From the NCBI RefSeq assembly GCF_003173335.1, contig NZ_QGMZ01000044.1, positions 1-64,000 of the forward strand: a stretch of DNA of 64,000 bases, read 5' to 3'. Under the pieces are notes generated by a model that was given only the letters and a program-made list of their open reading frames with translations, did not search any database and was not told the DNA's origin. Origin of the DNA: Methanospirillum stamsii (GTDB taxonomy: Archaea; Halobacteriota; Methanomicrobia; Methanomicrobiales; Methanospirillaceae). Position 1 is the first letter of the stretch. Every line of letters starts with the position of its first letter. The position numbers and the translations under genes were made by a program. Below are positions 55,099-63,939 of the stretch, in pieces.

Positions 55099-55437
55099 TC
55101 AATTTTTATTCAATTCATCCAGCATGGTCTGAATATGAGGTTTTAATTCAGTGATATCCCGGGTGGCTGTTTTGTATAGTAACCTGACATCAGTTCTGAA
55201 GTAACCATGGATTAGAACATCCCGCATTCCTGCTATCTCATCCCAGGATTTCCGGATGTCTCTCCGTCATCTCATCAGGAATCTGTTTTACAGTTTCTCC
55301 AATAATCATAATCTGATCACGAATTGCACTCATGGTTTTGTCATCATCTGAAAAATCATCCAGTGACAGAGACCCAATGAACCGGTCTATCCCATTACAG
55401 GCATCGAGTATGTCCTGAAGGAAGAGATGAGGGTTTC
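55099..55437 (-). pseudogene. DUF86/HEPN toxin with frameshift
   Basis: First part reads RNPHLFLQDILDACNGIDRF and IRDQIMIIGETVKQIPDEM. After HPEI the frame changes near 55241-55252 to WDEIAGMRDVLIHGYFRTD, ending DELNKN. The RX4HXY motif (RDVLIHGY) is kept but not joined to the N-terminal part. It lies directly downstream of an intact MNT gene, so the toxin is broken and the antitoxin is not. Confidence 0.75.
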
Positions 55438-55731
55438 TCAGATATACACAACATTAGAGAGAATGGGATTCCTAATTTCTGCCCGGATTGCACGTTCAGG
55501 AACTACATCAACAGGTTCCCCAAAAATTTTTTCAAGATAAATCTTTAATCCCGAGTGATCAAGAAGGCTGGCATCATCACTAAAATCAACCAGAATATCT
55601 ATGTCACTTCCCTGCCCGGTCAGATCATGTATGACCGAGCCAAAGATGCCAATCCGGGTGATATGATACTTCTGGATGAGATCAGATCGTTTTTCTTTCA
55701 ATACGGAGATGACTTCTTCCTTCTTTTTCAT
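55438..55731 (-). CDS. MNT-type nucleotidyltransferase (antitoxin)
   Basis: 97 residues. GSVIHDLTGQGSDIDILVDF holds the active-site residues, then LEKIFGEPVDVVPERAIRAE. In well-studied MNT-HEPN pairs the MNT protein adds AMP to a tyrosine of the HEPN toxin. The partner HEPN gene downstream is frameshifted. Start at 55731 preferred over 55776, where the extra residues are unlike the family. Confidence 0.85.
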   Translation of the reverse strand: MKKKEEVISVLKEKRSDLIQKYHITRIGIFGSVIHDLTGQGSDIDILVDFSDDASLLDHSGLKIYLEKIFGEPVDVVPERAIRAEIRNPILSNVVYI

Positions 55732-55843
55732 AGGGATGTCCTGATATTTTGTGTAACGAGAGAAATTATCTCCCACCAGACCTGGTGCGATTATATAATT
55801 GTACTCTCAATTGTCCTTCTTCTCATAATAACACATGGATGAA

Positions 55844-56152
55844 TCAGATTACAGAACTGACTTCATTACAATCAGGAATCTCGTTCAGATATATCTTATT
55901 GTACCGTTTATGAACAACACCTATTGGATAAATATCGGTTACTCTGACAACATCACAATCCAAAAGTTTGGAAAATAATATTGTATCTGTTCGCCCAACA
56001 TGCATTCGGTATACATCTGTGGCGAATCGTTCAATTCCTTGTGTTTGTAAGGGTTCTTCAAGTTTCCGAAGATAACTGAGAATGATCCCCCGATTTTTTT
56101 CCGGAAGATTCCTGACATAATCGTAGGCGTTTCTCTCGATTTCAACCTTCAT
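55844..56152 (-). CDS. RelE/ParE-family toxin
   Basis: 102 residues: MKVEIERNAYDYVRNLPEKN, then LRKLEEPLQTQG and YRMHVGRTDTILFSKL with VVRVTDIYPIGVVHKRY, the RelE-type sheet with basic residues. The ATG overlaps the antitoxin stop (TAATG). The antitoxin reading frame is damaged while this one is intact, so the toxin may be inactive for another reason, unexpressed, or neutralised in trans. Confidence 0.8.
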   Translation of the reverse strand: MKVEIERNAYDYVRNLPEKNRGIILSYLRKLEEPLQTQGIERFATDVYRMHVGRTDTILFSKLLDCDVVRVTDIYPIGVVHKRYNKIYLNEIPDCNEVSSVI

Positions 56153-56312
56153 TATTTCCAATACTCTTCAGCTTCATCCAGGAAAATAAAATCACCATTT
56201 TCAGCGACATCTCGCACATGTCTGATGAGATCCAGTTTTGTCTCTCCGAAATAAGTTCTGAAATGAGGTGATCAAAAGTTTCTTCTGGTTTTTTAAGTAT
56301 TGATAGTTCCTC
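56152..56312 (-). pseudogene. Truncated and frameshifted antitoxin
   Basis: The first part reads EELSILKKPEETFDHLISEL, then after a frameshift near 56232-56246 LDLIRHVRDVAENGDFIFLD, EAEEYWK. The N-terminus ends about 10 bp from the second 26-bp repeat, where the DNA-binding part would be expected, suggesting rearrangement at that point. Confidence 0.6.
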
Positions 56313-56322
56313 TCATGTTGAA

Positions 56323-56348
56323 GGTGCGATAGGAATTCGCTAGTAAAC
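56323..56348 (+). repeat. 26-bp dispersed repeat, copy 2
   Basis: GGTGCGATAGGAATTCGCT followed by AGTAAAC; one mismatch to copy 1 at 53312. Weak similarity continues about 12 bp to the left of both copies. Confidence 0.7.
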
Positions 56349-56418
56349 CTGTTGAGAGATATTTTATTGCCTGATAATGTCATATAAAATGAAATATTAC
56401 TGATAATCAGGATCTCAT

Positions 56419-56748
56419 ATGAAACAAGAAAACCTGCCAAAACTCAATAAGAAGGTAATATCACATCTTTCAACGATTCAGAAAGCATGCACTCGCCATC
56501 GGGTTGAGAAACTGGCAGTTTTCGGTTCAGTATTAACCGAAAAAGGAAACCCGGGTGATATTGACATTCTGGTTACTTTTCATGATATGGATCCTGTTCA
56601 ATACATGCATGAGTATTTTGGCCTTGAATCTGCTCTAGAAAAAATATTTAATCTTCCGATTGATTTGGTTGAGGAAAATGCAATAAGAAACCCGGTTTTT
56701 CGGGAGATCATAGCAGAAAGTAGTATAATAGTGTATGCTTCAACGTGA
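56419..56748 (+). CDS. Solitary MNT-type nucleotidyltransferase
   Basis: 109 residues. Loop GSVLTEKGNPGDIDILVTF keeps GS and DID, and the C-terminal part NLPIDLVEENAIRNPVFREI is typical. No HEPN gene follows; the next 220 bp are AT-rich and empty. May be an orphan antitoxin left after toxin loss. Confidence 0.82.
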   Translation: MKQENLPKLNKKVISHLSTIQKACTRHRVEKLAVFGSVLTEKGNPGDIDILVTFHDMDPVQYMHEYFGLESALEKIFNLPIDLVEENAIRNPVFREIIAESSIIVYAST

Positions 56749-56970
56749 AATTCATAAATTATTTTCCAACATTATTCTATCCAATCAGATGAAAATATGG
56801 GATTTATATCTATTCTCTTTAGATTAATATACGTGAAAAGAATGTGATTCTTTATTTACACAGAAAATTAGATTCATAGTATCGGTAAACATTTCAGAAC
56901 GTTAAAACATTGAATAATTTTTCACAAAAAATTAAGAAAAATTGCTCCTGATCTTTTATGTTGTGAAAAT

Positions 56971-57261
56971 ATGAGTCTATATAGGGAAATAGTAACCCAA
57001 AAAAAGGCAATACTGGAGATAGCTTCCTCGCATGGTGCCTATAACATCCGGATCTTTGGGTCAGTAATCCGGAGCGAAGAAACCCCTGATAGTGATCTCG
57101 ATCTTCTTGTAGAGTTTGAACCTGGAAGAAGTTTAATCGATCATATTGGGCTGATGTATGATCTTCAGGATTTCCTGAATCGCAAAGTCGATATAGTTAC
57201 TGAAAAAGGATTGAATAATCATATCAAAAACCAGGTAATTCAGGAGGCTGTTCCATTGTGA
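56971..57261 (+). CDS. MNT-type nucleotidyltransferase antitoxin of intact pair
   Basis: 96 residues. Active-site GSVIRSEETPDSDLDLLVEF, then LMYDLQDFLNRKVDIVTEKG. The GSx10DxD catalytic pattern is complete. Overlaps the HEPN gene by 4 bp. By analogy with MntA of Shewanella, it would neutralise the toxin by transferring AMP to a Tyr. Confidence 0.9.
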   Translation: MSLYREIVTQKKAILEIASSHGAYNIRIFGSVIRSEETPDSDLDLLVEFEPGRSLIDHIGLMYDLQDFLNRKVDIVTEKGLNNHIKNQVIQEAVPL

Positions 57262-57605
57262 AAGACAGCAGGATATTCCTCCTTCAAATTCTTGAATTTA
57301 TCGCTAAAATAGAGTTGTATACTGAGAAAGGACAGAATGATTTCATGATTTCTCCAATAGTTCAGGATGCAGTCATTCGAAATCTGGAAATAATTGGTGA
57401 AGCGGTAAAAAATATCTCTCCTTCAGTAAAATCTTCATATCCCGATATTCCTTGGCGAAATATTGCCGGATTTCGTGATATTCTCATTCATCGGTATATG
57501 GGTGTGGATTTGGATGCTGTATGGAACGTTGTTTCTTCTGACCTTCCACTTTTAAAATCGTCAATTCATAAGATACTTTCAGATCTGAATAATAAAGGAA
57601 ATTAG
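57258..57605 (+). CDS. HEPN-domain toxin (DUF86)
   Basis: 115 residues, HEPN fold: SRIFLLQILEFIAKIELY, AVIRNLEIIGEAVKNIS and PWRNIAGFRDILIHRYMG. The RX4HXY motif (RDILIHRY) has the catalytic Arg and His and the target Tyr of MNT-mediated AMPylation. GTG start at 57258. An RNase toxin by family; its RNA target is unknown. The only complete MNT-HEPN pair of this cluster. Confidence 0.9.
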   Translation: MKDSRIFLLQILEFIAKIELYTEKGQNDFMISPIVQDAVIRNLEIIGEAVKNISPSVKSSYPDIPWRNIAGFRDILIHRYMGVDLDAVWNVVSSDLPLLKSSIHKILSDLNNKGN

Positions 57606-57826
57606 TCAATATCTTTTCAAAAACCCAGGATTATAGTATATATTTAAGATTTCCACTAGAAAAAAGGGAACCGTTGCATTGAAAATTAAAGTTATCTAAT
57701 CATGATTAATTCTAATCGTAATTAGACAAAAATTAATCCTGTTCTTTTGAATATCCCGGAAGTAATCTCCGGCAGATCATTACACCGGAAAAAAGAATTA
57801 AATTTTATCGTATTATTCCGGAGACT

Positions 57827-58714
57827 TCAGTATTTACACTCCCCTTTTCCCTCGACAACCTCTCCCCGGCAACAGGTCTGGCTCTTCGGGTTATAGCAGG
57901 TATCCCCACATCGCTGGGCACCGACTCCATCAAACACCTGCTGCTGGCAACAGGACTGAGTCTTCGGGTTGTAACATGAATCTCCGCATGGCTGATATCC
58001 AACCCCGTCAAACACCTGGCTCTGACAGCATGTCTGTGTTTTTGGATTGTAACATGAATCCCCACACGGCTGGTATCCGGACCCGTCATACACCTCTCCC
58101 TGGCAACATGACTGGGTGTAGGGATCATATGTCGTATCTCCACAGAACATCTTTCCTTTCCCGTCGTACACTTTGCCTTGCGAGCAGAACTGCGTATCTC
58201 CATTAAAACAGGCATTGCCACACTCTTGCCAGTTTGCCCCTTCATACACCTTATTATTACAGCATGACTGGGTTGTTACATCATAACAGGCATTGCCACA
58301 GGCTCTCCAGTACGGGCCATCCAGGATCTGACCATTACAACACGACTGGGAATTCTCATTAAACTGAACACCATGACAGGAAGAATAGCACCTGCTTCCG
58401 TTCACCGGATATCCGTCACAACAGACCTGTGTTTCACGGTTAAAACATACTCCTTTACATTCGCCCCACATCAGGCCGTCATATACCTGTCCCTTGCAGC
58501 ATGACTGGGAACTCGGATCATAGCAACTGTCGCCACAGGGAGCAACCTGCTTTGGATTATCATACACCTTTCCCTGACAACAGGCCTGTTTCTCCGGATC
58601 ATACGAACTGTCCCCGCATGGAACAGTGGCAGCATAGACTCCGATTATGAAAACAGATATGATGACCATGATCAAAAGACACAATCCACCAATCCTGAAA
58701 TGGTTTTTTTCCAT
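57827..58714 (-). CDS. Secreted protein of ten Cys-rich galaxin-like repeats
   Basis: 295 residues. Signal peptide/membrane anchor (about 8-28), then ten consecutive repeats of about 23-30 residues with pattern CGDSCYDPKTQSCCQGQVYD. Each has Cys at positions 1 and 5 (or 1 only) and a CC pair about nine residues later; the CC becomes CS in repeat 6. This pattern resembles galaxins, known from coral skeletons, and similar repeats in microbes. Likely extracellular and disulfide-rich; role unknown. Isolated gene. Confidence 0.82.
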   Translation of the reverse strand: MEKNHFRIGGLCLLIMVIISVFIIGVYAATVPCGDSSYDPEKQACCQGKVYDNPKQVAPCGDSCYDPSSQSCCKGQVYDGLMWGECKGVCFNRETQVCCDGYPVNGSRCYSSCHGVQFNENSQSCCNGQILDGPYWRACGNACYDVTTQSCCNNKVYEGANWQECGNACFNGDTQFCSQGKVYDGKGKMFCGDTTYDPYTQSCCQGEVYDGSGYQPCGDSCYNPKTQTCCQSQVFDGVGYQPCGDSCYNPKTQSCCQQQVFDGVGAQRCGDTCYNPKSQTCCRGEVVEGKGECKY

Positions 58715-58849
58715 GTATTTTTATATTGCTTCACACCACAAGTAGTCTTCGCTACCATTGTCCGGACTAAAAAAAAGCCCCGGACTCCATCTTACCTCTG
58801 ACTCCTGATCCTTTTTCAACCTCCGGGGTGAATACATACAATAAAGAAT

Positions 58850-60346
58850 ATGGATCAGAGGTTTTTCCAGTTAACCGGAACAGATGTGCAAAAATATTCA
58901 TGGATAATCCCGCCTGATGCCATGATAGCAGTTGGAGAACTTGTGGTGGTCACTGACGAGAACCCGGGTATCAGGTACTTTGCCAGAGTAACCGGAATCG
59001 GACATGACGTACAATCAGGCGGGTTCCTGGTACATGCTCTCCCCATTGGCTGCACTGGTCCGGATGGCATATTCAGAAAACCGCGAACCATGCCTCCTCT
59101 ACATTCTCCTGTCAGATCCCTGGATACAAAGGAAACCCTCCTGCTCCGTCGTTTTATGGGTGAACTTGAAGTCGGGTATTTAATGAGTGGAAACCAGCAG
59201 ATAACCACGCTTCCGGTTGGTATCCCGGCTCAAGCACTAAATCAGCACCTTGGCATATTTGCAACCACCGGAATGGGAAAAAGTAATCTCATGAAGGTCT
59301 TTTGTGCTTCGGCCATCAATACCCGGAAATCCGGCATACTCCTCACCGACCCTCACGGAGAATATGCAACCGGAGAGCCTGGTTCTCCGTCATCCCGGGG
59401 CCTTGTCCACCATCCCCTGGCCCCGGAAGGTCTGTCGGTCTTTACGATTCGTGACGCCCGGATTGCAGACGAGTACGGGATGAAACCACTCCAGATCTGT
59501 TATAACGATCTCTCTATTGCAGACCTCGGGCTGGTATTTGATCTTACTCAGAGTGAATACGAAGTAGTAAATCTCCTCCTCCCGTTTCAGACCAGTGATA
59601 TCATTGATTTTTTTGTAAACGAACAGGTGGAATCCCTTCCATCTCATCTCCGGACAACTGCATACATCGGTAACCAGCAGGATATTGCCCAGCGTATCAG
59701 AAGCGGATCCCCGGATGCCTTACGCCTGGTTCAGCGTCAGGTCAGAACACTCCTTGATCTAACCTCCGGGTTCGTACATGAAAAGAATTCTTCACTTCCT
59801 GAAATTCTGGCAGCACTCGATGCGAACAAGGTGGTATTGATTGATATTCCCGGCATCAGCGACGCTGCAGAACTCTTCATCCTCTCTGCAATCTCCCGTG
59901 CGGTTTTCAAAGAAAAACAACACCGGTTCATCGGACAGGGCTCCACCGGTAATCAGGGGACCGTCCTCATCTGTATCGAAGAAGCTCAGCGTGTGCTCTC
60001 ACAGCGGTCAGAAAAAACAGGAATCTTTCGTGAGATTGCAATGGAGGGAAGAAAATTCGGGCTTGGTATCGGGGTTATCACCCAGCAACCAAAAAACATT
60101 GATCAACGGGTTTTAGCCCAGATGAATACCCTCTTTGTGATGGGGCTTGCAGACCGGCAGGATAGGGAGATCATTGCATCATCGGCAAAACACGATCTCC
60201 GGGTTCTGGATACGGAAATTCAGACCCTTGACCGGGGTGATGTAATCATCTCAACGATTGGCATACCGTTCCCGGTCAGTTGCCATATTCATCATTTTGA
60301 AGCATATCTGGACAGGCTTTGGGAATCTGCTTCCGGATTTACCTGA
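58850..60346 (+). CDS. HerA-type ATPase (DUF87 helicase-like)
   Basis: 498 residues. HAS-barrel-like N-terminus (about 1-95), then a FtsK/HerA ATPase with Walker A FATTGMGKSNLMK (137-149), Walker B VLICIEEAQRVL (about 365) and the sensor region LGIGVITQQPKNIDQRVLAQ. Hexameric DNA translocase that in archaea works with NurA nuclease in end resection. No nurA gene is adjacent. The stop overlaps the convergent transporter by 8 bp. Confidence 0.9.
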   Translation: MDQRFFQLTGTDVQKYSWIIPPDAMIAVGELVVVTDENPGIRYFARVTGIGHDVQSGGFLVHALPIGCTGPDGIFRKPRTMPPLHSPVRSLDTKETLLLRRFMGELEVGYLMSGNQQITTLPVGIPAQALNQHLGIFATTGMGKSNLMKVFCASAINTRKSGILLTDPHGEYATGEPGSPSSRGLVHHPLAPEGLSVFTIRDARIADEYGMKPLQICYNDLSIADLGLVFDLTQSEYEVVNLLLPFQTSDIIDFFVNEQVESLPSHLRTTAYIGNQQDIAQRIRSGSPDALRLVQRQVRTLLDLTSGFVHEKNSSLPEILAALDANKVVLIDIPGISDAAELFILSAISRAVFKEKQHRFIGQGSTGNQGTVLICIEEAQRVLSQRSEKTGIFREIAMEGRKFGLGIGVITQQPKNIDQRVLAQMNTLFVMGLADRQDREIIASSAKHDLRVLDTEIQTLDRGDVIISTIGIPFPVSCHIHHFEAYLDRLWESASGFT

Positions 60347-61199
60347 AAATCTCTTTCTGAAATGCAACCCAGAGTAACAGTCCTGAAAAAACCAACCCTC
60401 CGACAAGGTTTCCTACGCTTGCAGGAATGAGATTATTCAGGAAAAAGGCACTCCAGCTCAGGTTTGCTGCAAGCGGTCCCACCTGTGCAACCTGCATGAA
60501 TGTCAGCGATGGAGCAGCCATAAGACCAGCCGGGATAAGGCAGGCATTGGTTATTGCATGTTCAAATCCTGTTGATACCATTGCCATCGCCGGAAACCAG
60601 ATCCCGACAATTTTTCCAATCGCATCATCTGCACAGATACCAAGGAGCACCGCAAGGTTCAGCAGCCATCCGGCAGCGATAGCCTTCAGGAAACATGACA
60701 AAATACCGAAAATCCCCGGATAACTGCAATGTTCTGCAGCAAATGTGACCATGGAGACTGCATACTGATTGGCAACAATTCCATCCGGTCCTGACTGAAG
60801 GAGAACTCCGGAGGTTACAAGATATGCGAATCCCAATGCACCGATAATATTTCCTGCATATGAGAGGATCCAAAGCCTGAAGACTGCCAGCCAACTGCAT
60901 TTATATGAAAATGCTGCAAATGGGGCAAGCATTGCGTCACCGGTAAAAAGCTCTGCTCCGGTCAGGACGATGAGAATAAGTCCGAGAGGAAAAACTAGGC
61001 CCATGATGAACTGTTCCATACCCTTTCCAAGTGATGTGGCAACACCGGTTGACACAATTATCATGAGGGCAGCACCCATTCCGATATAGGCTCCGGCCAT
61101 TCCTCCCCGAAGAAGAATGTTCCATGCCGGCAGAGACATCCGGTACCTTCCTGATTCAGCACCTTTTGCGATGATTTCGTATGGTGATTGATAACTCAT
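60339..61199 (-). CDS. fdhC: Formate/nitrite-family transporter
   Basis: 286 residues, FNT pentamer channel with six helices. LTGAELFTGDAML (loop motif), GFEHAITNACLIPAG with the central His, and the N-terminal YEIIAKGAESGRYRM. In methanogens the family member FdhC brings in formate for formate dehydrogenase; no fdhA/B genes are near, so nitrite or another small anion cannot be excluded. Confidence 0.85.
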   Translation of the reverse strand: MSYQSPYEIIAKGAESGRYRMSLPAWNILLRGGMAGAYIGMGAALMIIVSTGVATSLGKGMEQFIMGLVFPLGLILIVLTGAELFTGDAMLAPFAAFSYKCSWLAVFRLWILSYAGNIIGALGFAYLVTSGVLLQSGPDGIVANQYAVSMVTFAAEHCSYPGIFGILSCFLKAIAAGWLLNLAVLLGICADDAIGKIVGIWFPAMAMVSTGFEHAITNACLIPAGLMAAPSLTFMQVAQVGPLAANLSWSAFFLNNLIPASVGNLVGGLVFSGLLLWVAFQKEIFR

Positions 61200-61267
61200 G
61201 GAATCTTCCTGGATTATTATCCTGTGTGTTTTTGAATGAAGTCTTCTCTATTGCTTGTTTTTCTCTC

Positions 61268-63013
61268 TTAAGTAATTACCATGTATGCGATAACTGATAA
61301 CACCACTGCGAGCAGCAGCATTCCGGCACTGATGGGAACTACATACACAAGAATGGTGTTGACGATACTCGCAAGCTGGGCAATTGAATCAGATCCGAAG
61401 ATAACTACCCCATTGCAGGTCGCAGAACTACCGGCGGCTTTTGCATCAGAGCAGTCAAGAAGAGCCTTCTCAACCCCGTCAAGGACATGGATAATCAGTT
61501 CATCCGGAGAGATATTCTGTCCTACCGGGTTTTTCCCTGATATGGTATTTACCACATGGGTATCTGAAGTCATGACTTCGGCTTCATCAACCAGGGTCAG
61601 TACTTCATCCCGAATTCGTTCCCGGACGCCCTGGGCCATGTTGTTCCCATCAATCAGGATATATGCGGTCTTCACTCCTCCGGCTTCTGTAACCAACACC
61701 TGAAGACCGATGTCACCAATCCCCTCTTCACGGGAATAGGGTAGAGGAAGGTGGGCATACCCGGCTTTCAGGGGATAACGGAGGATCGTCTCCCATTGGT
61801 CCATCGCCTGGGATGCAGCGGTGAAGTATTCATGTGCAGTCCGGGTTCCTGGCAGGATAACGTCAATTTCTTCCCCAAGGCAGTTATGTGCATCAACAAA
61901 TCCAATATGGGGAGTAATTTTGTGACCTTCGCAGATGATGGCATGTCCGATTCCAAAATCAATATCTTCTGTTTTGTCAGGAGACCGGGTGCTGACCATA
62001 AGGAGGGCGTCCCCAATCCGCTGGTACAGGAGTGAGACGGTTCCGAACTGGATCCTTCCCGGTTTTGATGCATCAGTATGCCACTCCAGCGAACTCTTGG
62101 TCTCATTTATGGCTGTAACGATCTTATCAATTTCAGATTCTGATACCAGGTTATAATCATGAGTCGCACACCCATGAGCAACCATCATCTCTTCTTCAAA
62201 TCTGCTCCGGAGAATTGACGGAAGGTTTCCCCCGCCTATCTCTCCCATCGGGCCGGGGTGAACATTCGGGATGGTAAAGATAACATCCTTTTTTCCGGCA
62301 CGTGAAAAGAAGATGCTGACCTGTGGTACCCATGCCTGCTGGCCGATATCCCGGAAAAAGTCTTCCATTCCCTTGTCGCCATCTGTCAGGTGAGCGATAA
62401 AGGCGTTGAGAAACTTAAGACCCCTGATATGAAATGCCCGGTATAATGGCCGGTCAATCAGCCAGATAAGGATGGTAAACCCGGTACCGAAAAAGACCAT
62501 CAGCATAGGGGCCAGAACCGGGAACGTTCCAGGCAGGATAAGAGAGACCAACAGCCATCCGGCAATACTCTGGATTGCTGCGGGAATTACCATCCTCGTG
62601 GTCCGGTAATCTGAAATGGAAACCAGTACCAGGAGCCTGACACCAAAAATAAACCCTAGCGAGATTGCATAACAGAGATCTACTAAATCCCGTAGTAATA
62701 TCAGTCCGATAAGGGTAATAAGGCAGGAAAAAAGTGTACAGGTTGTTGCAAGGAGTGCTCCCCGGTTCCAGGTCATCTGACGGTTTTGAATGACTATCAG
62801 AGGCCTTGTAAGGAGAAATGCTAAGAAACCGGGAATAACAAAACCGAGTATACCAAACCATTCATACGAAGGGTCAAGCCTCCTGGATAACAGTTCAATT
62901 AAAAGCCCGAGAATGAGCAGGATTACCAGTGACGCAGGCCAGCGGGGTGCGGTGAAGATGTATTTTGACATCCGTTCCATCCGCACAGCACTACTACCTT
63001 GTGCTGAATCCAT
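61268..63013 (-). CDS. DUF2070-family membrane protein
   Basis: 581 residues. About six N-terminal membrane helices (about 25-200), a large soluble domain (about 200-545; PNVHPGPMGEIGGGNLPSIL, ATHDYNLVSESEIDKIV, VDAHNCLGEEIDVI), and a last helix (about 552-576). Archaea-specific family with unknown function. The His- and Asp-rich soluble motifs suggest a metal-dependent hydrolase-like domain (inference). Separated by 26 bp from the kinase gene upstream. Confidence 0.85.
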   Translation of the reverse strand: MDSAQGSSAVRMERMSKYIFTAPRWPASLVILLILGLLIELLSRRLDPSYEWFGILGFVIPGFLAFLLTRPLIVIQNRQMTWNRGALLATTCTLFSCLITLIGLILLRDLVDLCYAISLGFIFGVRLLVLVSISDYRTTRMVIPAAIQSIAGWLLVSLILPGTFPVLAPMLMVFFGTGFTILIWLIDRPLYRAFHIRGLKFLNAFIAHLTDGDKGMEDFFRDIGQQAWVPQVSIFFSRAGKKDVIFTIPNVHPGPMGEIGGGNLPSILRSRFEEEMMVAHGCATHDYNLVSESEIDKIVTAINETKSSLEWHTDASKPGRIQFGTVSLLYQRIGDALLMVSTRSPDKTEDIDFGIGHAIICEGHKITPHIGFVDAHNCLGEEIDVILPGTRTAHEYFTAASQAMDQWETILRYPLKAGYAHLPLPYSREEGIGDIGLQVLVTEAGGVKTAYILIDGNNMAQGVRERIRDEVLTLVDEAEVMTSDTHVVNTISGKNPVGQNISPDELIIHVLDGVEKALLDCSDAKAAGSSATCNGVVIFGSDSIAQLASIVNTILVYVVPISAGMLLLAVVLSVIAYMVIT

Positions 63014-63039
63014 GTCTGATTACCTGTAAATCAAGAATA

Positions 63040-63939
63040 TTATGCCCGGGACGGTCCATGTGACGGAAACGTTCCGGTGGTATCTTCATATCTTTTCACT
63101 AAGGTGTTCCAGTCTGGAAGGCCAATCTGACACCCGCTGGTTTCAACCACAAAAGATGCGGTGACCGTTCCAATCCTGCAGGAATCAGCGGCAGAATACC
63201 CGGCTGCATATGCCGTCAGGAATCCGGCCCGGAATGCATCCCCGGCACCGGTTGGATCAACACACCGGACTTTGACTGCAGGGATGAATGTCTCTTTTCC
63301 ATCTTCAAAGAGCACACACCCGTCACTGCTTTTGGTCTCAATTGCCATTGGAACACGGGAGATAAGTTCCTCCCTTGTTATTCCGAGGGTTTTGCACATC
63401 CCTGCATATTCGTGGTGATTTGCAACAAGCAGGTTAATATTTTCAAAAATTGCCTTCAGGTGCTCTGCAGTATACCGGTGTAGATCCTGTCCGGGATCAA
63501 AGGATGCAAAACCTGACTGTTTTGCAACCTGGACATTGAAATTTGGATCTGCGGTTGCCATATGGACGAACGGGAGTGAAGGGGCTTTTTCGCTCTGAAA
63601 CAGGGTAGAAGCTCCCCACTCAAAGTAGGTCATCTGGTTCTTATCCGGGTCGGTGAACATAAACGCCGTGGCAGTATGCTTGTTTGGTTCGAGGAAAAAC
63701 TCCTGCCGGATATGAAGTTCTTTCATCCTCTTGTCATACTCACTTCCGGCAAAATCACCTCCGACAGCACTGATGAGTGATACCTCTCCCCCAAGTAAGG
63801 CAATGCCAACTGCAATATTTGCAGCACCTCCCCCAAATGCGATAGTCCGGTCAAAGATCGAAGCAGATGCATTGGGTGACGGGAGGTGAGAGACGTTGCA
63901 GATATGATCAACTGCAGTATGTCCGACGACCGAAATCAC
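63040..63939 (-). CDS. PfkB-family carbohydrate/nucleoside kinase
   Basis: 299 residues. N-terminal GG motif (FGGGAANIAVGIALLGGEVSL) and C-terminal signature DPTGAGDAFRAGFLTAYAAG with the catalytic Asp. Family covers ribokinase, adenosine kinase and related enzymes; the archaeal forms are often nucleoside kinases. The GTG start overlaps the stop of the preceding gene (TTGTGA), so the two are cotranslated. Confidence 0.9.
   Translation of the reverse strand: MISVVGHTAVDHICNVSHLPSPNASASIFDRTIAFGGGAANIAVGIALLGGEVSLISAVGGDFAGSEYDKRMKELHIRQEFFLEPNKHTATAFMFTDPDKNQMTYFEWGASTLFQSEKAPSLPFVHMATADPNFNVQVAKQSGFASFDPGQDLHRYTAEHLKAIFENINLLVANHHEYAGMCKTLGITREELISRVPMAIETKSSDGCVLFEDGKETFIPAVKVRCVDPTGAGDAFRAGFLTAYAAGYSAADSCRIGTVTASFVVETSGCQIGLPDWNTLVKRYEDTTGTFPSHGPSRA

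Noticed and set aside
52600-57700. CRISPR array among the repeats
   Set aside because: The only short repeats are two copies 3 kb apart; there is no regular spacing.
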